Origin: QALR01 sp045124015
Lineage (GTDB): Bacteria; Bacillota; Clostridia; Oscillospirales; CAG-272
Reading direction: 5' to 3'
DNA length: 29,814 nucleotides
Assembly (NCBI GenBank): GCA_045124015.1
Contig: JBGVLA010000122.1
Coordinates: forward strand, 1-29,814
This document shows positions 15,145-22,543 of the stretch, piece after piece. Within the stretch, counting starts at the first letter, position 1. Every line of letters begins with the position of its first letter. The notes under the pieces are model-generated. The model made no database searches. It was given only the letters and a program-made list of their open reading frames with translations, and was not told the DNA's origin. Made by a program: the position numbers and the translations under genes.

Positions 15145-17469
15145 TTAATCGGTTCCGATATATCGGAATTCGACGGTGATGATCGTTCCTTTTTCCGTCG
15201 GGGTTCCCGGCGCAATGGATTGTCTCGTTGCGACGGTGCCGCTCGAGGCGTTGCCCATGATGCGTACGTTGAAGCCTGCATCGGTGAGGGTCTTATTGGC
15301 CTTTTCGGCGGTCATACCGACGACATTGGGGACGATCGCGGTCTTTTCCTCTGCGTTTTCGCTCGTATACAGAATGACTTTGCCGTTTTCTTTCATGATG
15401 GTGCTGCCGGAGGGCGGCGTCTGATCGATGACGCTCGTGCCGTTTCCGACGATCTCATAGGAAAGTCCTGCGCCCAGGAGGCGAAGAATGGCTTCGTCGA
15501 GAGACATGCCACGGAAATTCGGAAGATCGAGCTCGGCTTGCTCAAGCTCTTCTGCGGTATACTCGGGTTCGATGCCAAGATAGGGAAGAACGTCGCCGAG
15601 GATCTTGGAAACGTAGGGGGCGGCAACGGTACTGCCGTAAAGAGAACCAATGGTAGGTTCATCGACGATCAGGATGCAAATGACCTCGGGGTCATCTGCG
15701 GGGGCGTAGGCAACGGTGGAGGCGATTCTCGCGCCTGCCGTTCCTTTTTCGGAGGTACCCGTTTTTGCGGCTACCTTATAGCCCTTGACGTATGCGTTTT
15801 TTGCACCGCCATTGCCCGAAACGCCTTCTTCCAAGATGGTGCTGATGGTATCGGCAACATCCTCGCTGACAACTTGACGGACTGCCGTCGTGCCGAAAGA
15901 AGCGAGTACGTTTCCGCTGTCATCCACGATCTCCTTGACGATATGCGGTGTTACGAGCGTGCCGCCGTTGGCAACGGAGGCAACTGCCGCGATCTGCTGG
16001 ATCGCTGTAACGTTATAACGCTGACCGAAGGAATATACGGCGAGGTCAACGCCGGACATATTTTCCTCGGAGGTATAAATAGAATCTGCTTCGCCCGGAA
16101 GGTCGATCCCTGTTTTGGAATCGAGTCCGAAGGCGGAGAAATAGCTGCAATAGGTAGAGATGCCGATACGCTCAGCGAGCTTCATCATGACGGGGTTGCA
16201 GGATTGCTGGAGCGCTTCGGCGAAGGTCAACACACCGTGTCCCGTTACCTTATGGCATTTGATGGGTTTGGACCATCCGCTGACCATATGAGAGCCTGTG
16301 CAGGTGAAGGTTTCCGTCGTGCGCGAGAGATTTTCCTCAAGCGCCATGGCGGTCGTAAAGATCTTGGACGTGGAGCCGGGTTCGTATGTATCGGTCAAGC
16401 ATTTGTTATTCCACGTTGAGAAGAGTAGCTCGGATTGCTTCTGAAGATATTTTTCGGAATCCTCGCCATAAAGTGCCGCGTAAGACGCAAGGGTATTGTC
16501 ATAATAATCGGGCAGAGCACGGGGACTATTGAGATCATAATAAGGATAGGTCGCCATTGCATAGATCTCACCCGTTTTGGGATTCATAATGATGCCGCAG
16601 GCACGGGATTTGCATCCCGATTCGACAGCGGCTTCCTCTAAATACTTCTGAAGAAAGCTTTGTATTTTGTAATCGATGGTGGTGATGACATTTGCGCCGT
16701 TTTCCGCATCGATGATGGTTTCGTAGTTATAGGGCATGGCACTGCTGATGCCTGTTTTCGCGGCAAAAATATTGCCCGAAACGCCGGAAAGCACGGAATC
16801 GTATTGATATTCGAGACCGTAAAGACCGCCGTCTGTTCCGCAGAAGCCGATGACATGGGATGCGAGATTCCCATAAGGATATACGCGCGTCGTGGTCTCG
16901 GCAAAATAGATCATGCCCGAGAGAGGGAGCTCCTTCTTGTTTTCGTCCGAAGGTACAAAAAGCTCATTGTCTGCATTTTCGTTGATAAAGGCGCGGATCT
17001 GATCCGCGATCTCTTTTTCAACATTCTTTTTGATGGTGCGGTCGCGGTATTTGGATTTTTGCGATTCCGCATAGACGAAGTCGTATTCCACCTCAAGAAT
17101 TTCGGAAAGGGCCTCGGAGATCAGTTTGCGTATCTCGTCGGTTCTTTCGGGGTCCTTATCATCGACCATATTATGCGGATCGATAAAGATACGCTCCGTT
17201 GTATAATTGGTGGCGAGAATGACGCCGTTTCTGTCTTTGATGGTGCCGCGCTTGGCTTCGATCGGTGTTTCATAGAGCATTTGCTGAAGGACGAGGTTTT
17301 TGTAATCCTCATGCTTCATGATCTGCAGATAGAAAAGTCTGCCGATGATCACGACGGCAAGAAAGGTGCATAGGGAAAAAATAACGAATGCGCGCTTACG
17401 CATTTCGCTCGGCTGTCTGCCGATGAGAGAGCTCGGCTTGGAACTGTCGGGTCTGGGCGTTTTTTGCAT
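15145..17469 (-). CDS. ftsI: Class B penicillin-binding protein with two PASTA domains (FtsI/Pbp2B/SpoVD type)
   Basis: This transpeptidase cross-links septal peptidoglycan made by FtsW. The 774-residue protein has one N-terminal membrane anchor (about residues 27-45) and a PBP dimerisation domain beginning PIEAKRGTIKDRNGVILA. The transpeptidase domain carries S366-T-S-K369, SCN at 423-425 and K569-T-G571. Two C-terminal PASTA domains follow (about 647-710 and 711-770; LPNFRGMSLDEAI and IVPNVVGMTAEKANKTL). PASTA domains bind peptidoglycan. The ATG at 17469 follows AAAGGA at seven bases. B. subtilis has separate vegetative Pbp2B and sporulation SpoVD copies at this place; here there is one, so it probably serves vegetative division. 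Which of the two it descends from cannot be told by eye. Confidence 0.95.
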   Translation of the reverse strand: MQKTPRPDSSKPSSLIGRQPSEMRKRAFVIFSLCTFLAVVIIGRLFYLQIMKHEDYKNLVLQQMLYETPIEAKRGTIKDRNGVILATNYTTERIFIDPHNMVDDKDPERTDEIRKLISEALSEILEVEYDFVYAESQKSKYRDRTIKKNVEKEIADQIRAFINENADNELFVPSDENKKELPLSGMIYFAETTTRVYPYGNLASHVIGFCGTDGGLYGLEYQYDSVLSGVSGNIFAAKTGISSAMPYNYETIIDAENGANVITTIDYKIQSFLQKYLEEAAVESGCKSRACGIIMNPKTGEIYAMATYPYYDLNSPRALPDYYDNTLASYAALYGEDSEKYLQKQSELLFSTWNNKCLTDTYEPGSTSKIFTTAMALEENLSRTTETFTCTGSHMVSGWSKPIKCHKVTGHGVLTFAEALQQSCNPVMMKLAERIGISTYCSYFSAFGLDSKTGIDLPGEADSIYTSEENMSGVDLAVYSFGQRYNVTAIQQIAAVASVANGGTLVTPHIVKEIVDDSGNVLASFGTTAVRQVVSEDVADTISTILEEGVSGNGGAKNAYVKGYKVAAKTGTSEKGTAGARIASTVAYAPADDPEVICILIVDEPTIGSLYGSTVAAPYVSKILGDVLPYLGIEPEYTAEELEQAELDLPNFRGMSLDEAILRLLGAGLSYEIVGNGTSVIDQTPPSGSTIMKENGKVILYTSENAEEKTAIVPNVVGMTAEKANKTLTDAGFNVRIMGNASSGTVATRQSIAPGTPTEKGTIITVEFRYIGTD

Positions 17470-17523
17470 ATCCGATTCCTTTCGCCGGATGATTGGTGAT
17501 TTGATGACTGGAGAACTGACAAA

Positions 17524-17550
17524 AGAGAGGCGTGTTTTTTGGTCCTCTCT
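17524..17550 (-). other. Possible hairpin between ftsL and the PBP gene
   Basis: AGAGAGG (17524-17530) and CCTCTCT (17544-17550) can pair around a 13-base loop in the 143-base gap between ftsL and the PBP gene. Only a short T-run follows on the minus strand. It might be a weak attenuator or mRNA-processing site; it may be chance. Confidence 0.3.
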
Positions 17551-17612
17551 GTTTCATACCGGTTGTGTAATTTATATGAGTTATCTTTGGATTTATGCCA
17601 TTCTCGGTGATT

Positions 17613-17993
17613 TTATTCGTTTTCCTCTGTTTGCGTTTCTTCGAGAATGACGATCTGACCGCCGTTTGCGGAAAAACCGAGCGCTTCGATCGCTTCCATC
17701 AGCTCCGCATGGGGGTATTTGTGGTTGAGATCGTCATGTAGCTTGCCTTCTCGGGAGGAGAGGGCGACGGCTTCTTTTTTTAAGTCTCCGATATCGGAGG
17801 AAAGCGCAGATATCTCGATGAAGGAAAAGATGAGCGCGAGCACGAGGACTGTCGATATGACGGTCGCTGCGATCGTGCCGAAGGGCAGAGGCGCGGTTTT
17901 TTCGATTTCCGTATCATATTCCTTGCCGCCGAGGAGAAGGTCGTAAAAAAATTCGGCAATCAGCTTTTTCTTGCTTTTTTTGCTTTTTTTCAT
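17613..17993 (-). CDS. ftsL: FtsL-like cell division protein
   Basis: FtsL is a small bitopic protein that links FtsQ/DivIB to FtsW and the septal PBP. The 126-residue product has a lysine-rich cytoplasmic start (MKKSKKSKKKL), one membrane helix (about 39-60) and a coiled-coil-like stretch (about 61-92, SSDIGDLKKEAVALSSREGK), ending in an acidic tail. The family is poorly conserved; size, topology and position between rsmH and the PBP gene make the call. No Shine-Dalgarno sequence is visible; the ATG is six bases after the rsmH stop, so translation probably depends on ribosomes finishing rsmH. Confidence 0.85.
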   Translation of the reverse strand: MKKSKKSKKKLIAEFFYDLLLGGKEYDTEIEKTAPLPFGTIAATVISTVLVLALIFSFIEISALSSDIGDLKKEAVALSSREGKLHDDLNHKYPHAELMEAIEALGFSANGGQIVILEETQTEENE

Positions 17994-17999
17994 ATGGCG

Positions 18000-18944
18000 T
18001 TAAAATTCCGTGCGCTCGGCAACACGAAGCTTGGCGCTATGCGAGCGGTGATTTTCGGAAAGCTCTTCCTCGGAGGGGAGAATGGGCTTTTTGTTACACA
18101 GAATGAGCTTCGGTTTGTTTCCGCAGACGCAGACGGGATAAGAGGGCGGACAGGTGCAACCCTTGGAAAGATCGGCAAAGGCGTGCTTTGCGGCTCTGTC
18201 CTCAAGAGAATGGAAGGTGATCACGGCGATCCTGCCGCCGGGGGTTAAATGCCCTGTGATGGCGGTGAGCGTCGGCTCGATGATGGAAAGCTCGGAATTG
18301 ACCTCGATGCGGATCGCCTGGAAGGTCTTTTTCGCGGGATGATGTCCCACGGCGAGAAGTTTTTTCGGCGTTACGCTTTTGATGATGTCCACGAGCTCCG
18401 TGGTGGTCTCGATCGGCTTTTCCTCTCTTGCGCGTACGATGGCGCCTGCGATACGGGGCGCGTTATTATCCTCGCCGTAAAGAGAGATGATGCGGCGCAG
18501 ATCCGCTTCGCTGTACGTATTGACAATGTCGTGCGCGGAAAGAGGCGCATCCTCGTTCATGCGCATATCGAGAGGTGCTTCGGTATTATACGAAAATCCG
18601 CGCTCCGGCGTATCCAGCTGATAGGATGAAACGCCGAGGTCGAGGAGCGCACCATCGATCTTTTCGATGCCGAGCTCGGAGAGGATACTATGTATATTGG
18701 AGAAATTATTTTTGACGAAGATGATCTTGTCCAAATGCTCCGCAAGGCGTGCTTTTGCCGCCGTGATGGCGCAAATGTCCTGATCAATGCAGATAAGCTT
18801 ACCTGTGGTAAGCTTCTTTGCGATCTCGAGAGAATGTCCGCCGCCGCCGAGGGTGCAGTCAACGTAGATGCCGTCGGGCTTGATGGCAAGCGCTTCGATG
18901 CATTCGCGGAGCATGACGGAATAATGTGAAAATTTGATTTCCAA
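18000..18944 (-). CDS. rsmH: 16S rRNA (cytosine-1402-N4) methyltransferase RsmH
   Basis: RsmH (MraW) methylates C1402 in the ribosomal P site using S-adenosylmethionine. The 314-residue protein starts with HYSVMLRECIEAL and has the SAM-binding VDCTLGGGGHS (GGGGHS 33-38), LLDLGVSSYQLD, ERGFSY followed by LDMRM, the ITFHSLEDR motif, and the cysteine-containing CTCPPSYPVCVCG near the C-terminus. The start is TTG at 18944, eleven bases after AAAGG; no ATG gives a full domain. It lies directly after mraZ, the usual arrangement. Confidence 0.96.
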   Translation of the reverse strand: MEIKFSHYSVMLRECIEALAIKPDGIYVDCTLGGGGHSLEIAKKLTTGKLICIDQDICAITAAKARLAEHLDKIIFVKNNFSNIHSILSELGIEKIDGALLDLGVSSYQLDTPERGFSYNTEAPLDMRMNEDAPLSAHDIVNTYSEADLRRIISLYGEDNNAPRIAGAIVRAREEKPIETTTELVDIIKSVTPKKLLAVGHHPAKKTFQAIRIEVNSELSIIEPTLTAITGHLTPGGRIAVITFHSLEDRAAKHAFADLSKGCTCPPSYPVCVCGNKPKLILCNKKPILPSEEELSENHRSHSAKLRVAERTEF

Positions 18945-18971
18945 GATGGTATCTGCCTTTCTTTTTTTTGA

Positions 18972-19391
18972 TCAGAAGCCGAGCGCGAGCATGAGGTCTT
19001 CAATTTCGCCGCCGCTTTCGGATTCGTTTTCTGCTTTCCAAACGTCCTCTGCCCAGATCTCGATATACGAACCGAGACCGAGGATCATAACGTTCTTTTC
19101 AATGCCTGCATATTCACGAAGTCCGGCAACGATGCCGATTCTGCCTTGGGCATCGAGTGTTACGTCCGAAGCATTGGAAAAAACGAAGCGTCTGATCTTC
19201 GCCGCGTGTGCCTGAGGCAATTCAGCGATCTTGGCAGTGTATTTTTCCCATTCCGACATCGGATACACGGTGAGGCATTTTGCAGTTCCGCGGGTTACGA
19301 CGAATGTCTCGCCGAGCTCATCGCGGTATTTCGCAGGGACAAAGGTTCTGCCCTTGGTATCAACGGTATGTGCGTACTGTCCGAGAAACAT
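18972..19391 (-). CDS. mraZ: Transcriptional regulator MraZ
   Basis: MraZ is a ring-forming DNA-binding protein that represses its own dcw operon by binding short direct repeats in the promoter region. The 139-residue product has two SpoVT/AbrB-like halves, each with the DxxGR signature (D11-T-K-G-R15 and D80-A-Q-G-R84), followed by an acidic tail. The ATG at 19391 has GTGAGG close upstream and AAAGGA about ten bases upstream. It is the first gene of the operon and has a matching array of four boxes between promoter and gene, which supports autoregulation. Confidence 0.97.
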   Translation of the reverse strand: MFLGQYAHTVDTKGRTFVPAKYRDELGETFVVTRGTAKCLTVYPMSEWEKYTAKIAELPQAHAAKIRRFVFSNASDVTLDAQGRIGIVAGLREYAGIEKNVMILGLGSYIEIWAEDVWKAENESESGGEIEDLMLALGF

Positions 19392-19426
19392 ATCCTCACC
19401 ATCCTTTCATGAAAGATTGTCGGTTT

Positions 19427-19477
19427 TGTGGAAAGTGCGTGAATGATTGTGGAAAAGTCTGTTGGAAATGTGGAAAA
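19427..19477 (+). repeat. Three TGTGGAAAR 9-mers at exact 21-bp spacing
   Basis: TGTGGAAAG (19427-19435), TGTGGAAAA (19448-19456) and TGTGGAAAA (19469-19477) start exactly 21 bp apart, two helical turns, so all face the same side of DNA. The complement, TTTTCCACA, is the cyanobacterial-type DnaA box and one mismatch from TTATCCACA. The array abuts the MraZ boxes and lies in the mraZ leader. Confidence 0.7.
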
Positions 19478-19518
19478 CCTCCACTTCTCACCACTTTTAT
19501 GCACATTTCACCCACTTT
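19478..19518 (-). promoter_or_regulatory. MraZ operator: four tandem 10-bp boxes
   Basis: In the mraZ direction the boxes read AAAGTGGGTG (19509-19518), AAATGTGCAT (19499-19508), one spacer base, AAAGTGGTGA (19488-19497) and GAAGTGGAGG (19478-19487). This fits the AAAGTG-type, 10-bp repeat reported for MraZ binding. The array begins just after the predicted start site of the mraZ promoter, where MraZ would block elongation or initiation. Confidence 0.75.
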
Positions 19519-19525
19519 TATAAAT

Positions 19526-19554
19526 ATTATAAAGTATATGTAGGCAATTTGCAA
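19526..19554 (-). promoter_or_regulatory. mraZ (dcw operon) promoter
   Basis: On the minus strand TTGCAA (19549-19554) and TATAAT (19526-19531) are 17 bp apart, with the MraZ boxes starting about eight bases downstream. It leaves a leader of about 125 bases before mraZ. Confidence 0.75.
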
Positions 19555-19590
19555 TAGATTTTTTCAAAAAAATAAAAATTTTATAACGAG

Positions 19591-19658
19591 TTTTCCACCG
19601 AATATTGTAAAAAAACGTGGAATATGGTAGAATGTTTCCACATAAAAAGTTTTCCACA
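19591..19658 (+). repeat. Three TTTTCCACA-like boxes upstream of the GH3 gene
   Basis: TTTTCCACC (19591-19599), GTTTCCACA (19634-19642) and TTTTCCACA (19650-19658) are oriented opposite to the 19427-19477 array. They overlap or flank the GH3 promoter, so any protein bound here could affect GH3 transcription. Confidence 0.5.
19605..19633 (+). promoter_or_regulatory. Promoter of the first GH3 gene
   Basis: TTGTAA (19605-19610) and TAGAAT (19628-19633) are 17 bp apart, about 100 bases upstream of the GH3 start codon. The -10 box abuts a GTTTCCACA box. Confidence 0.55.
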
Positions 19659-19735
19659 AAACCCTTGTGGCAGGGCTTTGAAAATACAAATGGAATATCA
19701 ATGCTGCTATGTGCAGCAGATAGGAGATAGATCTT

Positions 19736-21865
19736 ATGAAAATTTCGATGGAATACGAAAGCCGAATTTCCGAAATGCTTGCGGAAATGACGCTGGAAGA
19801 AAAAATCGCGCAGATGCAACAGGTAAGCCCCGAATCGTTTCGTCCCGAGGTGTTTGAACACTTTCGCAAGCTCGGCGGCGGTTCGTTTTTGCACGTTCTC
19901 GGAAAGGATGCGGATGCTGTCCGCGCTGACGCGGAAAACACACGCATGAAGATCCCGCCGATCTTCGGTATCGATGCGATCCACGGTCATTCGCTTCTCA
20001 ATGGCGCTGTCATTTACCCCTCTCAGCTTGCAATGGCTTGCTCTTGGAATCCCTCGCTTATCAAAAAGATGGGCAAGGCGACCGCGGAGGAGGTCAATGC
20101 GGACGGGCTTGACTGGGTGTTCTCTCCCGTGCTTTGCATCGGACGCGATACCCGTTGGGGCAGAGTGGATGAAACCTTTGGCGAAGATCCGTATCTGATC
20201 GGTACGCTTGCCGCGGCGATCACAGAGGGCTACGAGGAGGACGGACTTGTTGCCGCTTGTCTGAAGCATTATATCGGCTATGGTGAGGCAACGGGCGCAC
20301 GCGATGCGTATGACACGGAAATCTCCATGAGAAAGATCCGAGAGGTCTTTTTGCCTCCGTTCCGCCGTGCTGTGGAAGCGGGTGCTTCGACCGTCATGAC
20401 GGCTTACGGCTCGATCTCGGGCGTTCCCATGACCGCACACAGACAGCTTCTTCGTGAAGTCCTCAAGGACGAACTCGGCTTTGACGGCTTCGTCGTTACC
20501 GACTGGTATAACGTCGGCTCACTCCGTACCAAGCAAAAGGCGGTGGAAAGCTTTGCGGACGGCGTTCGCGTAACCGTGGAATCGGGCAACGATATGAGCA
20601 TGAACTCCTATCAGTTCTATGAACACGCGATCCGTCTTGTCAACGAGGGAAAACTCTCGATGGAACTCATTGATGAAGCGGTGCGCCGTATCCTTCGTGT
20701 GAAATTCTCGCTCGGTTTGTTTGATGAAAATAAAAAGCGTATGCCGAAAGAATGTATCGGCTCGAAGGAGCATATCGAGATCAATCACGCGCTGACACGC
20801 GAAAGCCTCGTTTTGTTGGAAAACAACGGCGTTCTTCCGCTGAAAGAAACGCCGAAAAAGATTGCCGTTGTCGGTCCGAATGCGGACGATATCCGCGCAC
20901 AATACGGCGACTGGACATTTTTCAGCCATCCCAACCGCGCTCCCGAGGATACGATGCCCAAGGGTGATTATTATACCGTTCTCCGCGGCATCAAGACCGT
21001 TTTCGCTGACAGCGAGGTGGCGTATGCGAAAGGCTGCGACGTGATGGGCTATTCTGCGGACACCATGATGAATGAAGCCATCGCGCTTGCCGAAGAGGCT
21101 GACGTCGTCGTTGCCGTGATTGGCGATATCCACGCGCAAAACGGCGAAGGAAAGGATAGAGCCGTTCTCGAGCTTTCGGGCAGACAGGGCGAGCTTATCC
21201 GCAAGCTCAAGGCGACGGGCAAGCCCGTCATTACCGTGCTTGTCAACGGCAAACCGCTTTGCCTTGGCGATGTCATTGAAAATTCCGATGCGCTCATTGA
21301 AACGTTCAACGGCGGCGATCTTGGCGGTCTTTGTGCGGCAGAACTGATCGCAGGCAAATTTAATCCGAGCGGTAAGCTTCCCATCTCGTTCCCGCGCGCC
21401 TCGGGACAGGTTCCGTGCTATTATAATCAGTACGCAGGCTGGCACGCGACAAAATATATGGACGTGGACGAGGGAAGTCGTTACGATTTCGGTTACGGAC
21501 TTTCCTATACGAACTATGAATATAAAAATCTTACGATTTCTGCCGATACCGCAAAAGCGGGCGATGTTCTGACCGTTTCCGTGGATATTACCAACACGGG
21601 CGATATGGACGGCGCGGAGATCGTAGAAATGTATTACAACGACCTTTACAGCTCGGTTCTCACACCCACAAGACAGCTTTGCGGTTTTAAGAAGGTGTTT
21701 GTCGGGGCAGGGGAAACGGTTCACGTGGAGCTTCCGCTTGCGGTGAATGATCTTTCGCTCGTCAATGCGAACTGCGAGACCGTTCTCGAACCCGGTGATT
21801 TTGAGATCATGGTCGGCGGCAGTCTTGCGACCTTGCAGACCGTAGCGCTGAAAATTACGGAATAA
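19736..21865 (+). CDS. Glycoside hydrolase family 3, probable beta-glucosidase
   Basis: The 709-residue enzyme probably removes terminal beta-linked sugars from imported oligosaccharides. It has no signal peptide and so is likely cytoplasmic. Domain order is the usual one: GH3 N-domain (about 10-330, FGIDAIHGHSLL, CLKHYIGYGE), GH3 C-domain (about 360-575) and fibronectin III-like domain (about 605-705), joined by YDFGYGLSYT. The nucleophile is predicted as Asp256 in FVVTDW, and Glu471 in NGEGKDR is the candidate acid/base. The ATG at 19736 follows AGGAGA at eight bases. It is transcribed away from mraZ as a single gene with its own terminator. Beta-xylosidase or N-acetylhexosaminidase activity is possible, but the fibronectin domain favours the BglX-like group. 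Confidence 0.92.
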   Translation: MKISMEYESRISEMLAEMTLEEKIAQMQQVSPESFRPEVFEHFRKLGGGSFLHVLGKDADAVRADAENTRMKIPPIFGIDAIHGHSLLNGAVIYPSQLAMACSWNPSLIKKMGKATAEEVNADGLDWVFSPVLCIGRDTRWGRVDETFGEDPYLIGTLAAAITEGYEEDGLVAACLKHYIGYGEATGARDAYDTEISMRKIREVFLPPFRRAVEAGASTVMTAYGSISGVPMTAHRQLLREVLKDELGFDGFVVTDWYNVGSLRTKQKAVESFADGVRVTVESGNDMSMNSYQFYEHAIRLVNEGKLSMELIDEAVRRILRVKFSLGLFDENKKRMPKECIGSKEHIEINHALTRESLVLLENNGVLPLKETPKKIAVVGPNADDIRAQYGDWTFFSHPNRAPEDTMPKGDYYTVLRGIKTVFADSEVAYAKGCDVMGYSADTMMNEAIALAEEADVVVAVIGDIHAQNGEGKDRAVLELSGRQGELIRKLKATGKPVITVLVNGKPLCLGDVIENSDALIETFNGGDLGGLCAAELIAGKFNPSGKLPISFPRASGQVPCYYNQYAGWHATKYMDVDEGSRYDFGYGLSYTNYEYKNLTISADTAKAGDVLTVSVDITNTGDMDGAEIVEMYYNDLYSSVLTPTRQLCGFKKVFVGAGETVHVELPLAVNDLSLVNANCETVLEPGDFEIMVGGSLATLQTVALKITE

Positions 21866-21871
21866 AAAACG

Positions 21872-21898
21872 AAAAAAGACCCGAAAGGGTCTTTTTTT
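21872..21898 (+). terminator. Intrinsic terminator of the first GH3 gene
   Basis: An 11-bp stem (21872-21882 with 21887-21897) with a GAAA tetraloop and a seven-base T-run, six bases after the stop codon. Confidence 0.9.
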
Positions 21899-21964
21899 GT
21901 GTTGACAAAGTCGGTTTCCAATTTATGCTTTTGCATTTTGAACAAAAGGATATTTTGAGTTAGG

Positions 21965-21983
21965 CTCCCTTTATACAAGGGAG
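21965..21983. other. Hairpin between convergent genes
   Basis: CTCCCTT and AAGGGAG pair around a TATAC loop. No T-run follows on either strand, so a standard terminator is not clear. Similar GGCTCCC...GGGAGGC hairpins occur as dispersed intergenic repeats in some Clostridia; this copy may be one. Confidence 0.4.
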
Positions 21984-22018
21984 GCTTCATTTGTGCAACT
22001 TTTTCGTTTCAGGCTTAT

Positions 22019-22513
22019 TTAACATTCATCAACGATTTTTTTCAGCGTTTCTTCCAATGCTTTGGCTGTTGGATTTTTAATAAAAAGGAGCGAAAGCAAG
22101 CCAGCCATCACAATGAATACTACGGCGAGAATCAATGAAGAACTTCCATTTGTCGGGTATTGAATCATGTTATATATGCCCATTACGGCAAAAAGAATCA
22201 TAAAAGCTAATTGGAATATTCTAAAAAATGGATTCAATATCGTATAGGTGAAAATTGTTTTTCCGTTTTCAACTGTCATATGCCCTTGGATTCCTGCGGA
22301 GTAATTTTTATAATTGATGGTTGGCATACGCTCTTTATCATGCTGATAAAATGAAAATTTGTAGTCGGACGTGGTAAATCCGAATAAAAATGTATCAAAT
22401 CCCGTGTGTTTGGAAAGAGCAGATTCTTCCGTTTCGATGTGCTTTGCAAATACACTGCGAAATACATCGTAATCAACAAATTTATCTACAATAAATTGTT
22501 TGCTTTTTCTCAT
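22019..22513 (-). CDS. Small membrane protein of unknown function (164 aa)
   Basis: The product has a charged N-terminal cytoplasmic-looking domain of about 90 residues, then two hydrophobic helices (about residues 97-115, RIFQLAFMILFAVMGIY, and 125-145, LILAVVFIVMAGLLSLLF) separated by a short loop, and a short charged tail. I recognise no family. The ATG at 22513 is 30 bases after the end of the second GH3 gene on the same strand and has only a weak GGA ribosome binding site, so it is probably co-transcribed with that gene. It is visibly richer in A+T than its neighbours, which hints at a separate origin. Confidence 0.65.
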   Translation of the reverse strand: MRKSKQFIVDKFVDYDVFRSVFAKHIETEESALSKHTGFDTFLFGFTTSDYKFSFYQHDKERMPTINYKNYSAGIQGHMTVENGKTIFTYTILNPFFRIFQLAFMILFAVMGIYNMIQYPTNGSSSLILAVVFIVMAGLLSLLFIKNPTAKALEETLKKIVDEC

Positions 22514-22543
22514 AGTCGTGTTCCATTCTGTATGATAGCGCTT

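Larger units (their letters stand above)
19392..19735. other. Divergent control region between mraZ and the GH3 gene
   Basis: This 344-bp gap without genes holds a leftward mraZ promoter, four MraZ-type boxes, three TGTGGAAAR 9-mers at 21-bp spacing, a very A+T-rich centre (about 19500-19620), three more TTTTCCACA-like 9-mers in the opposite orientation and a rightward GH3 promoter. The GH3 leader contains a small CTGC-TATGT-GCAG hairpin. Each part is listed separately. Confidence 0.7.

Noticed and set aside
15097..16419. A 440-codon plus-strand open frame
   Set aside because: Antisense to the PBP gene, which has all catalytic motifs; no family-like sequence in the antisense frame.
19427..19518. 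Possible CRISPR-like array upstream of mraZ
   Set aside because: The repeated units are only 9-10 bp with 21-bp or 10-bp phasing and no spacers; they are protein-binding boxes, not CRISPR repeats.
20519..21724. A 401-codon minus-strand open frame
   Set aside because: Antisense to the first GH3 gene; composition is unlike a real protein and there is no start signal.
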